NCBI RefSeq assembly: GCF_014192055.1
Contig: NZ_JACHXM010000009.1
Span: forward strand, 1 to 64,000
Reading direction: 5' to 3'
DNA from: Halomonas organivorans
GTDB taxonomy: Bacteria; Pseudomonadota; Gammaproteobacteria; Pseudomonadales; Halomonadaceae
Length of the DNA: 64,000 bases
In this document: piece by piece, positions 1-8,577 of the stretch
Position numbering within the stretch: the first letter of the stretch is position 1
Layout: each line of letters starts with the position of its first letter
The notes under the pieces: generated by a model
Database searches by the model: none
What the model was told of the DNA's origin: nothing
What the model saw: only the letters and a program-made list of their open reading frames with translations
Position numbers and translations under genes: made by a program

Positions 1-1
1 G

Positions 2-325
2 GTGGCGGCCATCGCCTGCATGACGTCCACCGGCTACACGCCGCTGATCGCCTCGCGGATCCGCTCGGGGCTGCCGATCGTCGGGCTGGCCCACAGCCCC
101 GTCGCCCAGCGGCGCATGGCGTTGTATCGTGGGGTGATCTCGCTGCCCTTCGACACCAGCGAGATGAGCGCCGACGAGCTCAACGACCGGGCCCTGGCCT
201 GGGTGGTGGCTCAGGGCATCACCGCCCCGGGGGATCACGTCATCCTCACCCGTGGCGATCACATGAACGCCCACGGCGGCACCAATACCCTGAGGATTCT
301 CGAGGTGGGAGCCCAGCATGAGTGA
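2..325 (+). CDS. pyk: pyruvate kinase, C-terminal part (5' end outside window)
   Basis: Only the last 107 codons are present; the reading frame is open at the left edge, so the start lies upstream of the window. The segment matches the C-terminal alpha/beta domain of pyruvate kinase, the region that forms the allosteric effector site, with the typical pattern of a cysteine/threonine-containing helix, a SRIRSGLPI strand turn and a GDHVILTRGD-type late strand. The enzyme converts phosphoenolpyruvate and ADP to pyruvate and ATP in glycolysis. The stop overlaps the start of mgsA by 8 bp, so the two are translationally coupled with other central carbon genes. The catalytic barrel cannot be assessed here. 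Confidence 0.88.
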   Translation: MAAIACMTSTGYTPLIASRIRSGLPIVGLAHSPVAQRRMALYRGVISLPFDTSEMSADELNDRALAWVVAQGITAPGDHVILTRGDHMNAHGGTNTLRILEVGAQHE

Positions 326-794
326 CACACGCCCGCGGCGCGACGTCCGCCGCACCCTGCCGGCCCGCAAGCGCATCGCCCTGATCGCCCACGACGGCAA
401 GAAGGAGGAAATGCTGGAATGGGCCGAACGCTGGCGAGACACCCTGGCGAGGCACCAACTGATCGGCACCGGCACCACCGCCCGCCGTATCGCCAGCCAG
501 TTGGGGCTGGAGGTCGAGCCATTGATGAGCGGCCCCCTGGGTGGCGACCAGCAGATCGGCGCGCGCATCGCCGAGCAAGCCCTGGACCTGCTGGTATTCT
601 TCTGGGATCCCTTCGCTCCCCAGCCCCATGACCCCGACGTCAAGGCGCTGCTGCGCCTGGCCGCGCTGTGGAACGTCCCGGTGGCCTGCAATCCGGCCAG
701 CGCCGACTTCCTGCTCAGTTCCCCCTGGCTCGACCGCGACTTCGAGATGACCATCCCCGACGCCGGGAGCTGGATCTCGCAGCGCACCGGCTGA
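318..794 (+). CDS. mgsA: methylglyoxal synthase
   Basis: The 158-residue product matches methylglyoxal synthase, which converts dihydroxyacetone phosphate to methylglyoxal and phosphate, bypassing lower glycolysis when phosphate is short. By alignment from memory to the E. coli enzyme, the key residues are present with a six-residue offset: His25, Asp77 in GGDQQIG (the catalytic aspartate), Asp97 in FFWDP and His104 in QPHDPD. Length is normal for the family. The start ATG overlaps the pyk stop, and pgi follows after 36 bp, giving a small glycolysis-related operon. Cytoplasmic. Confidence 0.95.
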   Translation: MSDTRPRRDVRRTLPARKRIALIAHDGKKEEMLEWAERWRDTLARHQLIGTGTTARRIASQLGLEVEPLMSGPLGGDQQIGARIAEQALDLLVFFWDPFAPQPHDPDVKALLRLAALWNVPVACNPASADFLLSSPWLDRDFEMTIPDAGSWISQRTG

Positions 795-830
795 CCGCCG
801 AGAACAAGACCACGACGAGGTATATCCCGC

Positions 831-2495
831 ATGTTCCAGCTTACTCGCAGCGTCACCTGGCAGGCCCTGAAGCGCCTCCACGACGACACCGCCGGTGACC
901 GCATCGCCGACTACTTCGCCGCCGACCCTCAGCGCTTCGACAAGATGAGCCTGCGCGTCGGAGGCCTGTTCCTCGACTACTCCAAGCATCACATCTCCGA
1001 CGCCGTGCTCGACAAGCTGCTCGAACTCGCCGATCACTCGGCCCTGGTGCAGCGTCGTGCCCAGATGTTTTCCGGCGACATCATCAACGTCACCGAAGAC
1101 CGGCCGGTGCTGCACACCGCCCTGCGCAACGTCGGCGAGGGACCGCTGATGGTCGACGGCAAGGACGTGATGCCGGAAATCCAGCGTACCCGCGAACAGA
1201 TCCAGCGCTTCTCGGAAGCGGTACGCAGCGGCGAATGGAAGGGCTACAGCGGCGAGCGCATCAAGGACGTGGTCAACATAGGCATCGGCGGCTCGGACCT
1301 GGGCCCCAACATGGCCTGCCGGGCGCTGCTCAAGTACCGCCATGCGGAGCTGAACTTCCACTTCGTCTCCAACGTCGACGGCGCCCATATCCAGAAGGTA
1401 CTGCGGGGGCTCGACCCTGCCACCACGCTGTTCATCGTTTCCACCAAGACCTTCTCCACCCAGGAAACGCTGCTCAACGCCAACACCGCGCGGCGCTGGT
1501 TCCTGGAGCAGGCCGGCGATGACGCCGACGTGGGCGCCCACTTCGTCGCCGCCTCCACCAACCGCAAGGCGGCCATGGCGTTCGGCATCCGCGAGGAGAA
1601 CGTCTTCGAATTCTGGGCCTGGGTCGGCGGCCGCTACTCCATGTGGTCGTCGATCGGCCTGCCGATCGCCCTGGCCATCGGCTTCGAAGGCTTCATGGAG
1701 ATGCTGGAGGGCGCCTATGAGATGGATCAGCACTTCCTGACCGCGCCCAACGCCGCCAACATGCCGGTGCTGATGGCACTGATCGGCATCTGGTACATCA
1801 ATTTCACCGGCGCCGAGACTCAGGCCATCGTGCCCTACGACCAGGCGCTGCACCAGCTACCGGCTTTCCTCCAGCAGCTCGACATGGAGTCCAACGGCAA
1901 GTCGGTGGACATCTTCGGCCACCCGGTGGACTACAAGACCGGGCCAATCGTCTGGGGGCAGACCGGCTCCAACGGCCAGCATGCCTTCTTCCAGCTGCTC
2001 CACCAGGGCACCCGCTACGTGCCGATCGACTTCATCGCCTCCCTGAAGCCGGAGCCGGGCGTGGAGGATCACCACTTCGCGCTGCTGACCAACATGCTGG
2101 CCCAGGCCAACGCCTTCATGGAGGGCAGTCAGAAGGGCAGCGATCTGGACCCCTACAGCTGTCCCGGCAACCGTCCTTCCAGCACCCTGCTGCTCGACGA
2201 GCTGACGCCCCGCAACCTCGGCGCGCTGATCGCGCTCTACGAGCACAAGGTGTTCGTCCAGGGGGTGATCTGGAACATCAACTCCTTCGACCAGTGGGGC
2301 GTACAGCTCGGCAAGCGCATCGCCGGCGAGATCAGCGAGCGCATCGACGAACACAGCCAGGACTTCGACGGCTCCACCCAGGGCCTGCTCAATCTGGTCC
2401 GCGCGCACTTCCCCGCTAATGGCGCCACCCCGCGGGAGACGCCAGCCGCCGAACCCGCCAAGCCCAGGAGCAAACGCCGCAAGGCCTCTTCCTGA
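831..2495 (+). CDS. pgi: glucose-6-phosphate isomerase
   Basis: The 554-residue protein is full length for the family and interconverts glucose 6-phosphate and fructose 6-phosphate. It carries the sugar-phosphate loop GIGGSDLGP near residue 150, the signature VGGRYSMWS near residue 270, GSNGQHAFFQ near residue 385 and the late SFDQWGVQLGK motif that carries a catalytic lysine. The last 30 residues form a proline- and lysine-rich tail that is probably disordered. It lies 36 bp after mgsA in the same orientation and converges on the crcB pair across a shared hairpin. Confidence 0.97.
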   Translation: MFQLTRSVTWQALKRLHDDTAGDRIADYFAADPQRFDKMSLRVGGLFLDYSKHHISDAVLDKLLELADHSALVQRRAQMFSGDIINVTEDRPVLHTALRNVGEGPLMVDGKDVMPEIQRTREQIQRFSEAVRSGEWKGYSGERIKDVVNIGIGGSDLGPNMACRALLKYRHAELNFHFVSNVDGAHIQKVLRGLDPATTLFIVSTKTFSTQETLLNANTARRWFLEQAGDDADVGAHFVAASTNRKAAMAFGIREENVFEFWAWVGGRYSMWSSIGLPIALAIGFEGFMEMLEGAYEMDQHFLTAPNAANMPVLMALIGIWYINFTGAETQAIVPYDQALHQLPAFLQQLDMESNGKSVDIFGHPVDYKTGPIVWGQTGSNGQHAFFQLLHQGTRYVPIDFIASLKPEPGVEDHHFALLTNMLAQANAFMEGSQKGSDLDPYSCPGNRPSSTLLLDELTPRNLGALIALYEHKVFVQGVIWNINSFDQWGVQLGKRIAGEISERIDEHSQDFDGSTQGLLNLVRAHFPANGATPRETPAAEPAKPRSKRRKASS

Positions 2496-2506
2496 AGCCA
2501 GAAGGG

Positions 2507-2534
2507 TGCCGTCGGGCCAGTACGCCCGGCGGCA
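2507..2534. terminator. hairpin between convergent pgi and crcB
   Basis: An 11-bp stem (TGCCGTCGGGC paired with GCCCGGCGGCA, one G-T pair) with a 6-nt loop lies in the 62-bp gap between the pgi stop and the end of the convergent crcB gene. There is no clear T run on either side, so it is at best a weak or bidirectional terminator. Confidence 0.5.
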
Positions 2535-2557
2535 TCTAGCGGCGCATCTCCGGGCGC

Positions 2558-2947
2558 CTATGATGCGCGGCGCCCGACTTTCTGCCCCCACCAGGCGGCG
2601 ACCAGCCACAGCGGCACGCTGCCCAGGACATAGGTCAGTGCCAGCCCGGTCCGGTCCGTCTCCAGCAGGTAGAGCGTCTCCAGACCGAACAGCGAAAAGG
2701 TGGTGAAACCGCCGCAGAAACCGGCCACCAGGAAGGGCTGCCAACGGGCGGCACGACCGGTGATGCGGTGCGCCGCCCGGGCGGCAAAAGCGGCGATCAG
2801 CCAGGAGCCGACCAGGTTGACGGCCAGGGTGCCCCACAGGAAGGCGCTGCCCAGCCCCTTGATCAGCGCCAGCCCCACCAGGTGTCGGGCCAGCGCCCCC
2901 AGGCCGCTGCCCAGACCCACCGCCAGGTAGCTCCGCCAGCTCGTCAT
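2558..2947 (-). CDS. crcB: fluoride channel CrcB/Fluc, second of a pair
   Basis: This is a small four-helix membrane protein of 129 residues with the Fluc hallmarks: an early GLGALARH segment, the pore-lining WGTLAVNLVGSW stretch with its asparagine, and the GGFTTFS motif of the phenylalanine box. Fluc proteins form antiparallel dimers that let fluoride leave the cytoplasm. The start codon overlaps the stop of the upstream crcB copy (ATGA). The two genes are clearly diverged, which is usual where the subunits form an obligate heterodimer with opposite membrane orientation. Confidence 0.92.
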   Translation of the reverse strand: MTSWRSYLAVGLGSGLGALARHLVGLALIKGLGSAFLWGTLAVNLVGSWLIAAFAARAAHRITGRAARWQPFLVAGFCGGFTTFSLFGLETLYLLETDRTGLALTYVLGSVPLWLVAAWWGQKVGRRAS

Positions 2948-3330
2948 GCGCCGCCTCCCACCAGCCACCAGCCCAGGGCCGCCGCGGCGAGCCCCGCCAG
3001 CAGCGTAACCAGCACGTTGGTGACGGCCAGTCCGTGACGCCCTTCCTGCCATAGGCTCAGCGTCTGCAGGCTGAAGGAGGAGACCGTCGTGAAGCCCCCC
3101 AGTCCACCGACCGCCAGGACCAGCCAGGCCGGAGAGGTCGTCATCGGCCAATCGAGGGCGGGCGCCAAGGCACCGATCGCCAGACAGCCCAGCACGTTGA
3201 CCGCCAGGGTGCCCCACGGAAAGGCACGACCGAGCCAGCGCCCTGCCAGCTCGCTCATTGCAAGGCGCGACATGCCGCCCAGCGCGCCCCCCATTGCCAC
3301 CAGCCCCAGGCCGACGATGCCGACACTCAT
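2944..3330 (-). CDS. crcB: fluoride channel CrcB/Fluc, first of a pair
   Basis: The 128-residue partner of the following gene has the same family landmarks: GGALGGMSR near the start, WGTLAVNVLG in the second helix and GGFTTVSSFS in the third. The start ATG at 3330 was chosen because AGGGAG lies 7 nt upstream; an in-frame ATG 18 bp earlier has no such site. It is the promoter-proximal gene of the pair, preceded by a leader that contains an intrinsic terminator on the same strand. Whether the two subunits form a heterodimer is inference from their tandem, overlapping arrangement. Confidence 0.92.
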   Translation of the reverse strand: MSVGIVGLGLVAMGGALGGMSRLAMSELAGRWLGRAFPWGTLAVNVLGCLAIGALAPALDWPMTTSPAWLVLAVGGLGGFTTVSSFSLQTLSLWQEGRHGLAVTNVLVTLLAGLAAAALGWWLVGGGA

Positions 3331-3382
3331 GATGTGTCTCCCTGTCAATTCGCCACCATGCTAGCGGAGCCCGGCACCGGCC

Positions 3383-3456
3383 ACAAAAAAACGCCACCCG
3401 GGTGGGTGGCGTCAGTAGATGCTTGCCTTGCAGGGGGTATCGCTCGATACCTGCAA
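3383..3456 (-). promoter_or_regulatory. crcB leader with hairpin and intrinsic terminator
   Basis: Reading toward crcB on the minus strand, there is first a long stem (TTGCA and GGTATCG arms, 3428-3456, with a CCC bulge) and then a perfect 8-bp stem CGCCACCC/GGGTGGCG at 3392-3411 followed by seven T residues. The terminator ends about 50 nt before the crcB start codon, so transcription into crcB must read through it or begin after it. The layout is that of a terminating riboswitch or attenuator, but the conserved nucleotides of the known fluoride (crcB) riboswitch were not recognised. Confidence 0.55.
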
Positions 3457-3594
3457 CTTAAAATGTCACAAATTTCGACATATGTACAATATTCGTACAC
3501 CATGAGAAAGCGAATGGGGGTCGACGCTCCCGAATCAGACTGGGAAGATTTCCCGAACGAGACACATCCACCCCCAGACACGGAGGCCAATCGC

Positions 3595-5904
3595 GTGCAC
3601 CACAGACGACTCATCCCCCTGGTCAGTGGCTGGCTACTGGCCTGTCTGCTGCTGGCCTCGGGCCCGCTTCAGGCACAGACGACCGACCCCCAGCAGACGG
3701 CCAACGCCACCCTGGCCGAGCTGCTCGAGAATCCCGAGACGCGGCAGCAACTCATCGATCAGCTGCGCGCGCAGGCCGAAACTGCAGCGCCCCAGGCCAC
3801 CGATGCGGTGAGCGAACCCTCGCTGCCCCGCCGGCTGGCCGAGGCCACCAGCCACGTGGCAGGTGACCTGGGCAACCAGTTCAGCCGCCTGGTCGACACC
3901 CTTGGCCGATTGTTCGGCGGCGGGCTCTCCGACGGCACCTTCGACATGGCGGCCATGACCAGTGCCACCATCAACCTGGGACTGGTGATCCTGGCGACGT
4001 TCGCACTGTTCGTCGTCATTCGTCGTCTCGCCCGATCGCTGTTCACCCGACTCAGCCTGTGGTCGCTGAATGGCCCAGGACTGCAGCCGCTGCTGCGCCT
4101 GGTGCTCAGCGTGGGCCTGGCGGCGCTGATCGATGTGCTGGTCGTATCCCTGGCCTACGTGGGCGGCAACCTGGTGGCCACCTTTGCGGTGGGCGAGAGC
4201 GGCGACCTCACGACTCGCGCCTCGCTGTTCCTCAACGCCTTCCTGGTCATCGAGCTGCTCAAGGCCGCCGTGCGCATGCTGTTCGCCTCGCGCTACGAGG
4301 GCCTGCGTCTGCTGCCCATCAGTGCCGCCGATGCCTCCTACTGGAACCGTTGGATTGCACGGCTGATCGGACTGGCCGGCTACGGCCTGATGGTGGTGGT
4401 GCCACTGGTCAACGCCTATCTATCGCCAACGCTCGGCGCCGCCGTGGGCAACCTGATCATGCTCGGCGCCTTCGCCTATGCGGTGGCCGTGGTGCTGCGC
4501 AACCGCCTGCGCCTGCGCGACGCCCTGAACCACAAGGCGAATCAGACGACCATGACCGCCAGCCGCGTCTCGCTGCAACTGTTCGCCCGTACCTGGCACC
4601 TGTTCGCCCTGGCCTACTTCACGATGGTGCTGGTGCTGACGCTGACGCGTCCCGAGGATGCCCTGCCCTTCGTGCTACTGGCCACCCTGCAGACACTGGT
4701 AGCGGTACTGGTGGGCATGCTGGTGTCCTCCTTCCTGACCCAGACCATTGGTCGGCGCATCCGGCTGGGTGACGACCTGCGGCGCAAGCTGCCGCTGCTC
4801 GAGCCGCGCCTCAATCGCTACGTACCCAGCGCCCTGAGGGCGATTCGCGCCGTGATCCTGATCGCCGTCATCATGGTGGTATTGAGCGCCTGGGGCGCCT
4901 TCGATCTGGCCGCCTGGTATGCCTCGGAGGCGGGCCGCGGCCTGGTCAGCAAGCTGATCAACGTATTCGTGATCCTGGTGGTGGCCGCCGCCGTCTGGCT
5001 GGGCCTGGCCAGCCTGATCGAGCACAAGCTCAACCCCGAGACCGGCAGCGGCGTCCCCACGGCCCGTGCACAGACCCTGCTGGCGCTGTTTCGCAACGCC
5101 TTGGCCATCGTCTTGATCACCTTGACGGCAATGATCGTGCTCGCCGAGATCGGCATCAACATCGGTCCGCTGATCGCCGGCGCCGGGGTGCTGGGCCTGG
5201 CGATCGGTTTCGGCGCCCAGAAGCTGGTTCAGGACATCATCACCGGGGTCTTCATCCAGGTGGAAAACGCCATGAATACCGGCGACGTGATCACCGTCGG
5301 CGGCATCACCGGCACTGCCGAACGGTTGAGCATCCGCTCCGTGGGCATCCGCGACCTGAGCGGCACCTACCACATCGTGCCCTTCTCCAGCGTCGACACC
5401 GTCTCCAACTACATGCGTGACTTCGCCTACCACGTCGGCGAGTACGGCATCGCCTACCGTGAGGACATCGACGAGGCGATCCAGGCCCTGCGCGATGCCT
5501 TCGACGACCTCTCCACGGACGAGGAGCAGAGCATCAACCTGCTCGAACCGCTGGAGGTGGCCGGGGTGATCGCTCTGGCCGACAGTTCGGTGAACATCCG
5601 GGTGCGCATCAAGACCACCCCGGGCAACCAGTGGGCCGTGGGCCGCGCCTACAACCGGCTGGTCAAGCTGCGCTTCGACGCCGCCGGCATCGAGATCCCC
5701 TTCCCGCATACCACCCTCTACTTCGGGGCGGACAAGGAAGGCGCCGCGCCACCGGCCAACCTGCGCGTCATGCAGCAGAACTTCACCATCGACGGCAGCC
5801 CGGCCGGTCAGCCACGGCAACACGGCGACCCGGTGGACGACCGCTTCGCCCCTGCCGACACTTCGGCCCCCAGCGAGGTCCACAACCAGGACGACGAGGG
5901 CTGA
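3595..5904 (+). CDS. large MscS-family mechanosensitive channel (YbiO-like)
   Basis: A 769-residue inner-membrane protein that starts at a GTG, chosen because GGAGG lies 8 nt before it and a signal peptide (hydrophobic core, then LQAQ) follows directly. After a periplasmic segment come about ten hydrophobic helices, then the MscS pore helix and beta domain from about residue 525, with GAGVLGLAIGFGAQK and the QVENAMNTGDVITV strand. Length and layout fit the YbiO/YnaI group of large MscS relatives that release solutes during hypo-osmotic shock. An acidic, glutamine-rich tail ends the protein. An upstream in-frame extension exists but lacks a ribosome site. It would suit a halophile facing salinity drops. 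Confidence 0.9.
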   Translation: MHHRRLIPLVSGWLLACLLLASGPLQAQTTDPQQTANATLAELLENPETRQQLIDQLRAQAETAAPQATDAVSEPSLPRRLAEATSHVAGDLGNQFSRLVDTLGRLFGGGLSDGTFDMAAMTSATINLGLVILATFALFVVIRRLARSLFTRLSLWSLNGPGLQPLLRLVLSVGLAALIDVLVVSLAYVGGNLVATFAVGESGDLTTRASLFLNAFLVIELLKAAVRMLFASRYEGLRLLPISAADASYWNRWIARLIGLAGYGLMVVVPLVNAYLSPTLGAAVGNLIMLGAFAYAVAVVLRNRLRLRDALNHKANQTTMTASRVSLQLFARTWHLFALAYFTMVLVLTLTRPEDALPFVLLATLQTLVAVLVGMLVSSFLTQTIGRRIRLGDDLRRKLPLLEPRLNRYVPSALRAIRAVILIAVIMVVLSAWGAFDLAAWYASEAGRGLVSKLINVFVILVVAAAVWLGLASLIEHKLNPETGSGVPTARAQTLLALFRNALAIVLITLTAMIVLAEIGINIGPLIAGAGVLGLAIGFGAQKLVQDIITGVFIQVENAMNTGDVITVGGITGTAERLSIRSVGIRDLSGTYHIVPFSSVDTVSNYMRDFAYHVGEYGIAYREDIDEAIQALRDAFDDLSTDEEQSINLLEPLEVAGVIALADSSVNIRVRIKTTPGNQWAVGRAYNRLVKLRFDAAGIEIPFPHTTLYFGADKEGAAPPANLRVMQQNFTIDGSPAGQPRQHGDPVDDRFAPADTSAPSEVHNQDDEG

Positions 5905-5930
5905 CAACGTCATTACCTCCATCCCGCTAT

Positions 5931-5968
5931 CCCAAGGGGGCTGCCTTCGGCAGCCCCCTTGGGCTTTT
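5931..5968 (+). terminator. intrinsic terminator after the MscS gene
   Basis: A perfect 15-bp stem (CCCAAGGGGGCTGCC and its complement) with a 3-nt loop is followed by CTTTTC, 27 bp after the stop codon. The inner 12 bp of the stem recur in the hemY terminator at 8506. Confidence 0.9.
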
Positions 5969-6545
5969 CAGCATCTCATTTCCGCTCCCACACTGCCCCC
6001 CTTCTAGAATCCCCCTCCCGAGCCCCTAAGCCCCTCCGCCGTAGCCTGCCGGGCGCCGAATACCGGGATCGATATCCGGACGTCGATCAGGGACATGCTC
6101 ATCAGCCTCTTGATCCAAGTGGTCGGCACTGGCGTCAAAAGGTCGACGCCAGACCCAGCATCAAAAAACAGCTTTGAGCGAGCGGATATCTGACATTTTT
6201 CCGAAAAACCGTAGGAAAATACTTACGCCATTAGGCGAAATTCGAGCATAAGTCATGCAAATAGTGTCATGTACAGTGCGAGTGACTGGGCATGGAGACG
6301 TTGATGGCTATAATCGACTCGAAGCCACGCTCGAACAGGGTATTGCAACCCTTCACCCGAGCGGGCTTTGGGCGCCTCTTGCCGGTGCCAAGGGATACCA
6401 AGCAACATGGGTCTGCAAAGGCTGCTCGGAATTGACCCCCGAGCAGGATCTCATGACACGGAAAGTCCGGGGACGGGATCAATGCCGGAGCGGCGCTGCA
6501 CAGGCCTTCCAATAATCGTCATTGACAATAAATCAGGAAGGCAAT
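5969..6545 (+). other. 577-bp non-coding region upstream of the BCCT carrier
   Basis: No convincing gene is visible; a small open frame at 6255-6515 lacks a ribosome site and recognisable motifs. The stretch 6180-6260 is much more AT-rich than its surroundings and a TATAAT-like hexamer sits at 6309-6314. A perfect 8-bp hairpin (CTGCTCGG/CCGAGCAG, 6422-6446) lies about 100 bp before the carrier start. This is probably a long promoter/leader region for an osmotically controlled gene; no known riboswitch was recognised. Confidence 0.4.
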
Positions 6546-8237
6546 ATGCAACCGAAAGAAGGACAGGGCCAGCAGGTTTTTTATGTCTCTGCTGGCATTA
6601 TTCTGGTGCTGGTGGCTCTAGGCGCCATATTCCCCACCGGGTTCGGCGAAGTCGCCGGCAAGTTGCTCACGGGTGCTACCAAACTTTTCGGATGGTTCTA
6701 TCTTCTTTCCGTGTTCTTTATCGTGGTCTTCTTGATCGGCCTTGCCTGCAGCAAGTACGGCAAGGTACGCCTCGGACCACAGGACGAACGACCGGAATAC
6801 AGCTTCTTCTCATGGGTCAGCATGCTTCTGGCGGCAGGCTTCGGCGTCGGCCTGGTATTCTATGGCATGGCGGAACCAATGACCCATTACATTGCGCCAC
6901 CCTATGGCGATATGCCTGGTGAGACGGAGGCGTCGGCCCGTTATGCCATCCAGTACGCCTTCTTCAACTGGGGCATCCATCAGTGGGCCGGTTTCGCACT
7001 GGTGGGCCTGATCATTGCCTATTACCAGTTCCGCAAGGACCAGCCTGGCCTGGTGTCGGTCGTCCTGCGCCCTCTGACCGCCAAGCGCCCTACCATGCAG
7101 CCCTACTTCAATGGCGCCCTGGACGTATTTGCCGTCGTGGCCACGGTCATGGGGGTCGCCACTTCCGTGGGCTTTGGTGTGTTGCAGACCAATGGCGGCC
7201 TGCATGCGGTCTTCGGCACGCCGGAAAATGCGCTGTGGAAATTCATCATACTGTTCTGCATGTTCTGTGCTTACATGCTGTCGACATGGTCGGGGCTGGA
7301 CAAGGGCATCAAGCGTCTTTCCAATCTCAACATGATCATGTGCATTCTGATGATGATCTATGTGCTGGTGACCGGACCGACGCTGAAGATTCTCGAGACC
7401 ATCACCATGGGACTGGGGGATTACCTGCAGAACTTCTTCGTCATGAGCCTGCGCATGTCGCCCTACAATGACAACCAATGGGCGCAGGGATGGACCGTTT
7501 TCTACTGGGCCTGGGTCATCGCCTGGTCCCCCTTCGTGGGAACCTTCGTGGCACGTATCTCGCGTGGTCGCACCATCAAGGAGTATGTCTTCGGCGTGCT
7601 GTTTGTACCACCACTGCTCGCCTGCCTGTGGCTGGGCGTGTTCGGAGGCACGGCCATTCACATGGAACTGGCCAACGACGGCCTGGGTCTGGCCGCGGCC
7701 ACTCAGGACAACATTACCGTGGCACTGTTCAAGATGTTCGACCTGATGCCGTTCTCGGGGCTGCTGTCCGTCATGGCGATGGTGCTGATCTTCATCTTCC
7801 TGGTGACTTCCGCCGACTCGGCCACCTACATCATTGCGCAGATGACCGATAACGGATCGATCAATCCCCCGCTGTTCAAGCGCGTGCTGTGGGGGGTGCT
7901 GATGGCCGCCATCTGTTTCACGCTGCTGGCGTCGGGCGGGCTGAAGGGGCTTCAGGCGGCATCGGTATTGGCGGCCTTGCCCTTCACCTTCATCCTGTAC
8001 CTGATGATCGTGGTGCTGCTGAGAGAGCTGCGCAAGGATCGCAAGCTGATGCTGTCGAGCATCTATACCCACTACCAGTCCATGCCGGTGGGGGCCGATG
8101 CCTATGAGGCTCGCGATCAGGCGACCCATGAAGGCATGGCACCGCCCGAGGAGGCTCTCAAGGAAGCGGACCTGGAGGTCGACCCCGAGGCACCGTTCAA
8201 CGTGGGGGATACCAGTCCCGGGGTATCGCGTAGTTGA
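6546..8237 (+). CDS. BCCT-family betaine/choline/carnitine-type transporter
   Basis: A 563-residue, twelve-helix inner-membrane carrier of the betaine-choline-carnitine family. The ATG at 6546 was chosen because AGGAAGG lies 4 nt before it; a TTG 24 bp upstream is less likely. The conserved region around WAWVIAWSPFVGTFVARISRGR is present, as is the glycine-rich GFGVGLVFYG segment of the first substrate helix. Family members import quaternary ammonium osmolytes with sodium or protons. The acidic C-terminal tail (about 45 residues) is short. Which substrate it carries cannot be told from sequence alone. It stands alone between a long leader and a terminator. Confidence 0.93.
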   Translation: MQPKEGQGQQVFYVSAGIILVLVALGAIFPTGFGEVAGKLLTGATKLFGWFYLLSVFFIVVFLIGLACSKYGKVRLGPQDERPEYSFFSWVSMLLAAGFGVGLVFYGMAEPMTHYIAPPYGDMPGETEASARYAIQYAFFNWGIHQWAGFALVGLIIAYYQFRKDQPGLVSVVLRPLTAKRPTMQPYFNGALDVFAVVATVMGVATSVGFGVLQTNGGLHAVFGTPENALWKFIILFCMFCAYMLSTWSGLDKGIKRLSNLNMIMCILMMIYVLVTGPTLKILETITMGLGDYLQNFFVMSLRMSPYNDNQWAQGWTVFYWAWVIAWSPFVGTFVARISRGRTIKEYVFGVLFVPPLLACLWLGVFGGTAIHMELANDGLGLAAATQDNITVALFKMFDLMPFSGLLSVMAMVLIFIFLVTSADSATYIIAQMTDNGSINPPLFKRVLWGVLMAAICFTLLASGGLKGLQAASVLAALPFTFILYLMIVVLLRELRKDRKLMLSSIYTHYQSMPVGADAYEARDQATHEGMAPPEEALKEADLEVDPEAPFNVGDTSPGVSRS

Positions 8238-8260
8238 CGACGCTCCTCCACTGTCGTGAA

Positions 8261-8288
8261 ACAACGCCGGCCTTCGGGCCGGCGTTGT
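8261..8288 (+). terminator. hairpin after the BCCT gene
   Basis: A perfect 12-bp stem (ACAACGCCGGCC and its complement) with a TTCG loop begins 24 bp after the stop. The downstream T run is poor (CGTTCTT), so termination is likely but not certain. Confidence 0.75.
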
Positions 8289-8297
8289 CGTTCTTGA

Positions 8298-8325
8298 GGC
8301 TTCGGGCTTTGGGCTTTGGGCTTCG
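8298..8325. repeat. heptanucleotide array, GGCTT(C/T)G x4
   Basis: Four tandem 7-bp units with the pattern GGCTTCG, GGCTTTG, GGCTTTG, GGCTTCG follow the BCCT terminator. On the minus strand each unit reads as a rotation of AGCC plus three bases, the same form as the arrays at 45604, 45748 and 54154. The remaining 8326-8504 between the convergent BCCT and hemY genes shows no gene. Confidence 0.7.
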
Positions 8326-8503
8326 AGTATGGATCTTGAGGCAAGGGTCTTGCGCCGCCCGGGCGAGAGTTGCCCTATCCCCACTGGAGGATAGGGCGGG
8401 CAACGCCGACACCCATGCCATGATTTCGTCCACGACGCCGTCTCGAAGGCCCACCGTCGAGAATCCGAGAGTCGGACGCTGGTCAGCCCCCACCGCGGCA
8501 ACG

Positions 8504-8531
8504 CAAAGGGGGCTGCCATGCGGCAGCCCCC
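8504..8531 (-). terminator. intrinsic terminator after hemY
   Basis: A 10-bp stem GGGGGCTGCC/GGCAGCCCCC with a 4-nt loop lies 46 bp beyond the hemY stop on its strand and is followed there by TTTGCGTT. The stem is identical to the inner stem of the MscS-gene terminator at 5931. Confidence 0.7.
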
Positions 8532-8577
8532 CTGTTCCTGACCTCGCCTTTCGGCCTCCGGCGTCGGCTCCAGGCCT

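Noticed and set aside
3412..3500. Canonical fluoride riboswitch upstream of crcB
   Set aside because: The conserved sequence blocks of the crcB motif could not be placed; only the terminator position fits.
6255..6515. 86-codon open frame upstream of the BCCT carrier
   Set aside because: No ribosome site, no recognisable domain, and base composition unlike the neighbouring genes; treated as part of the leader.
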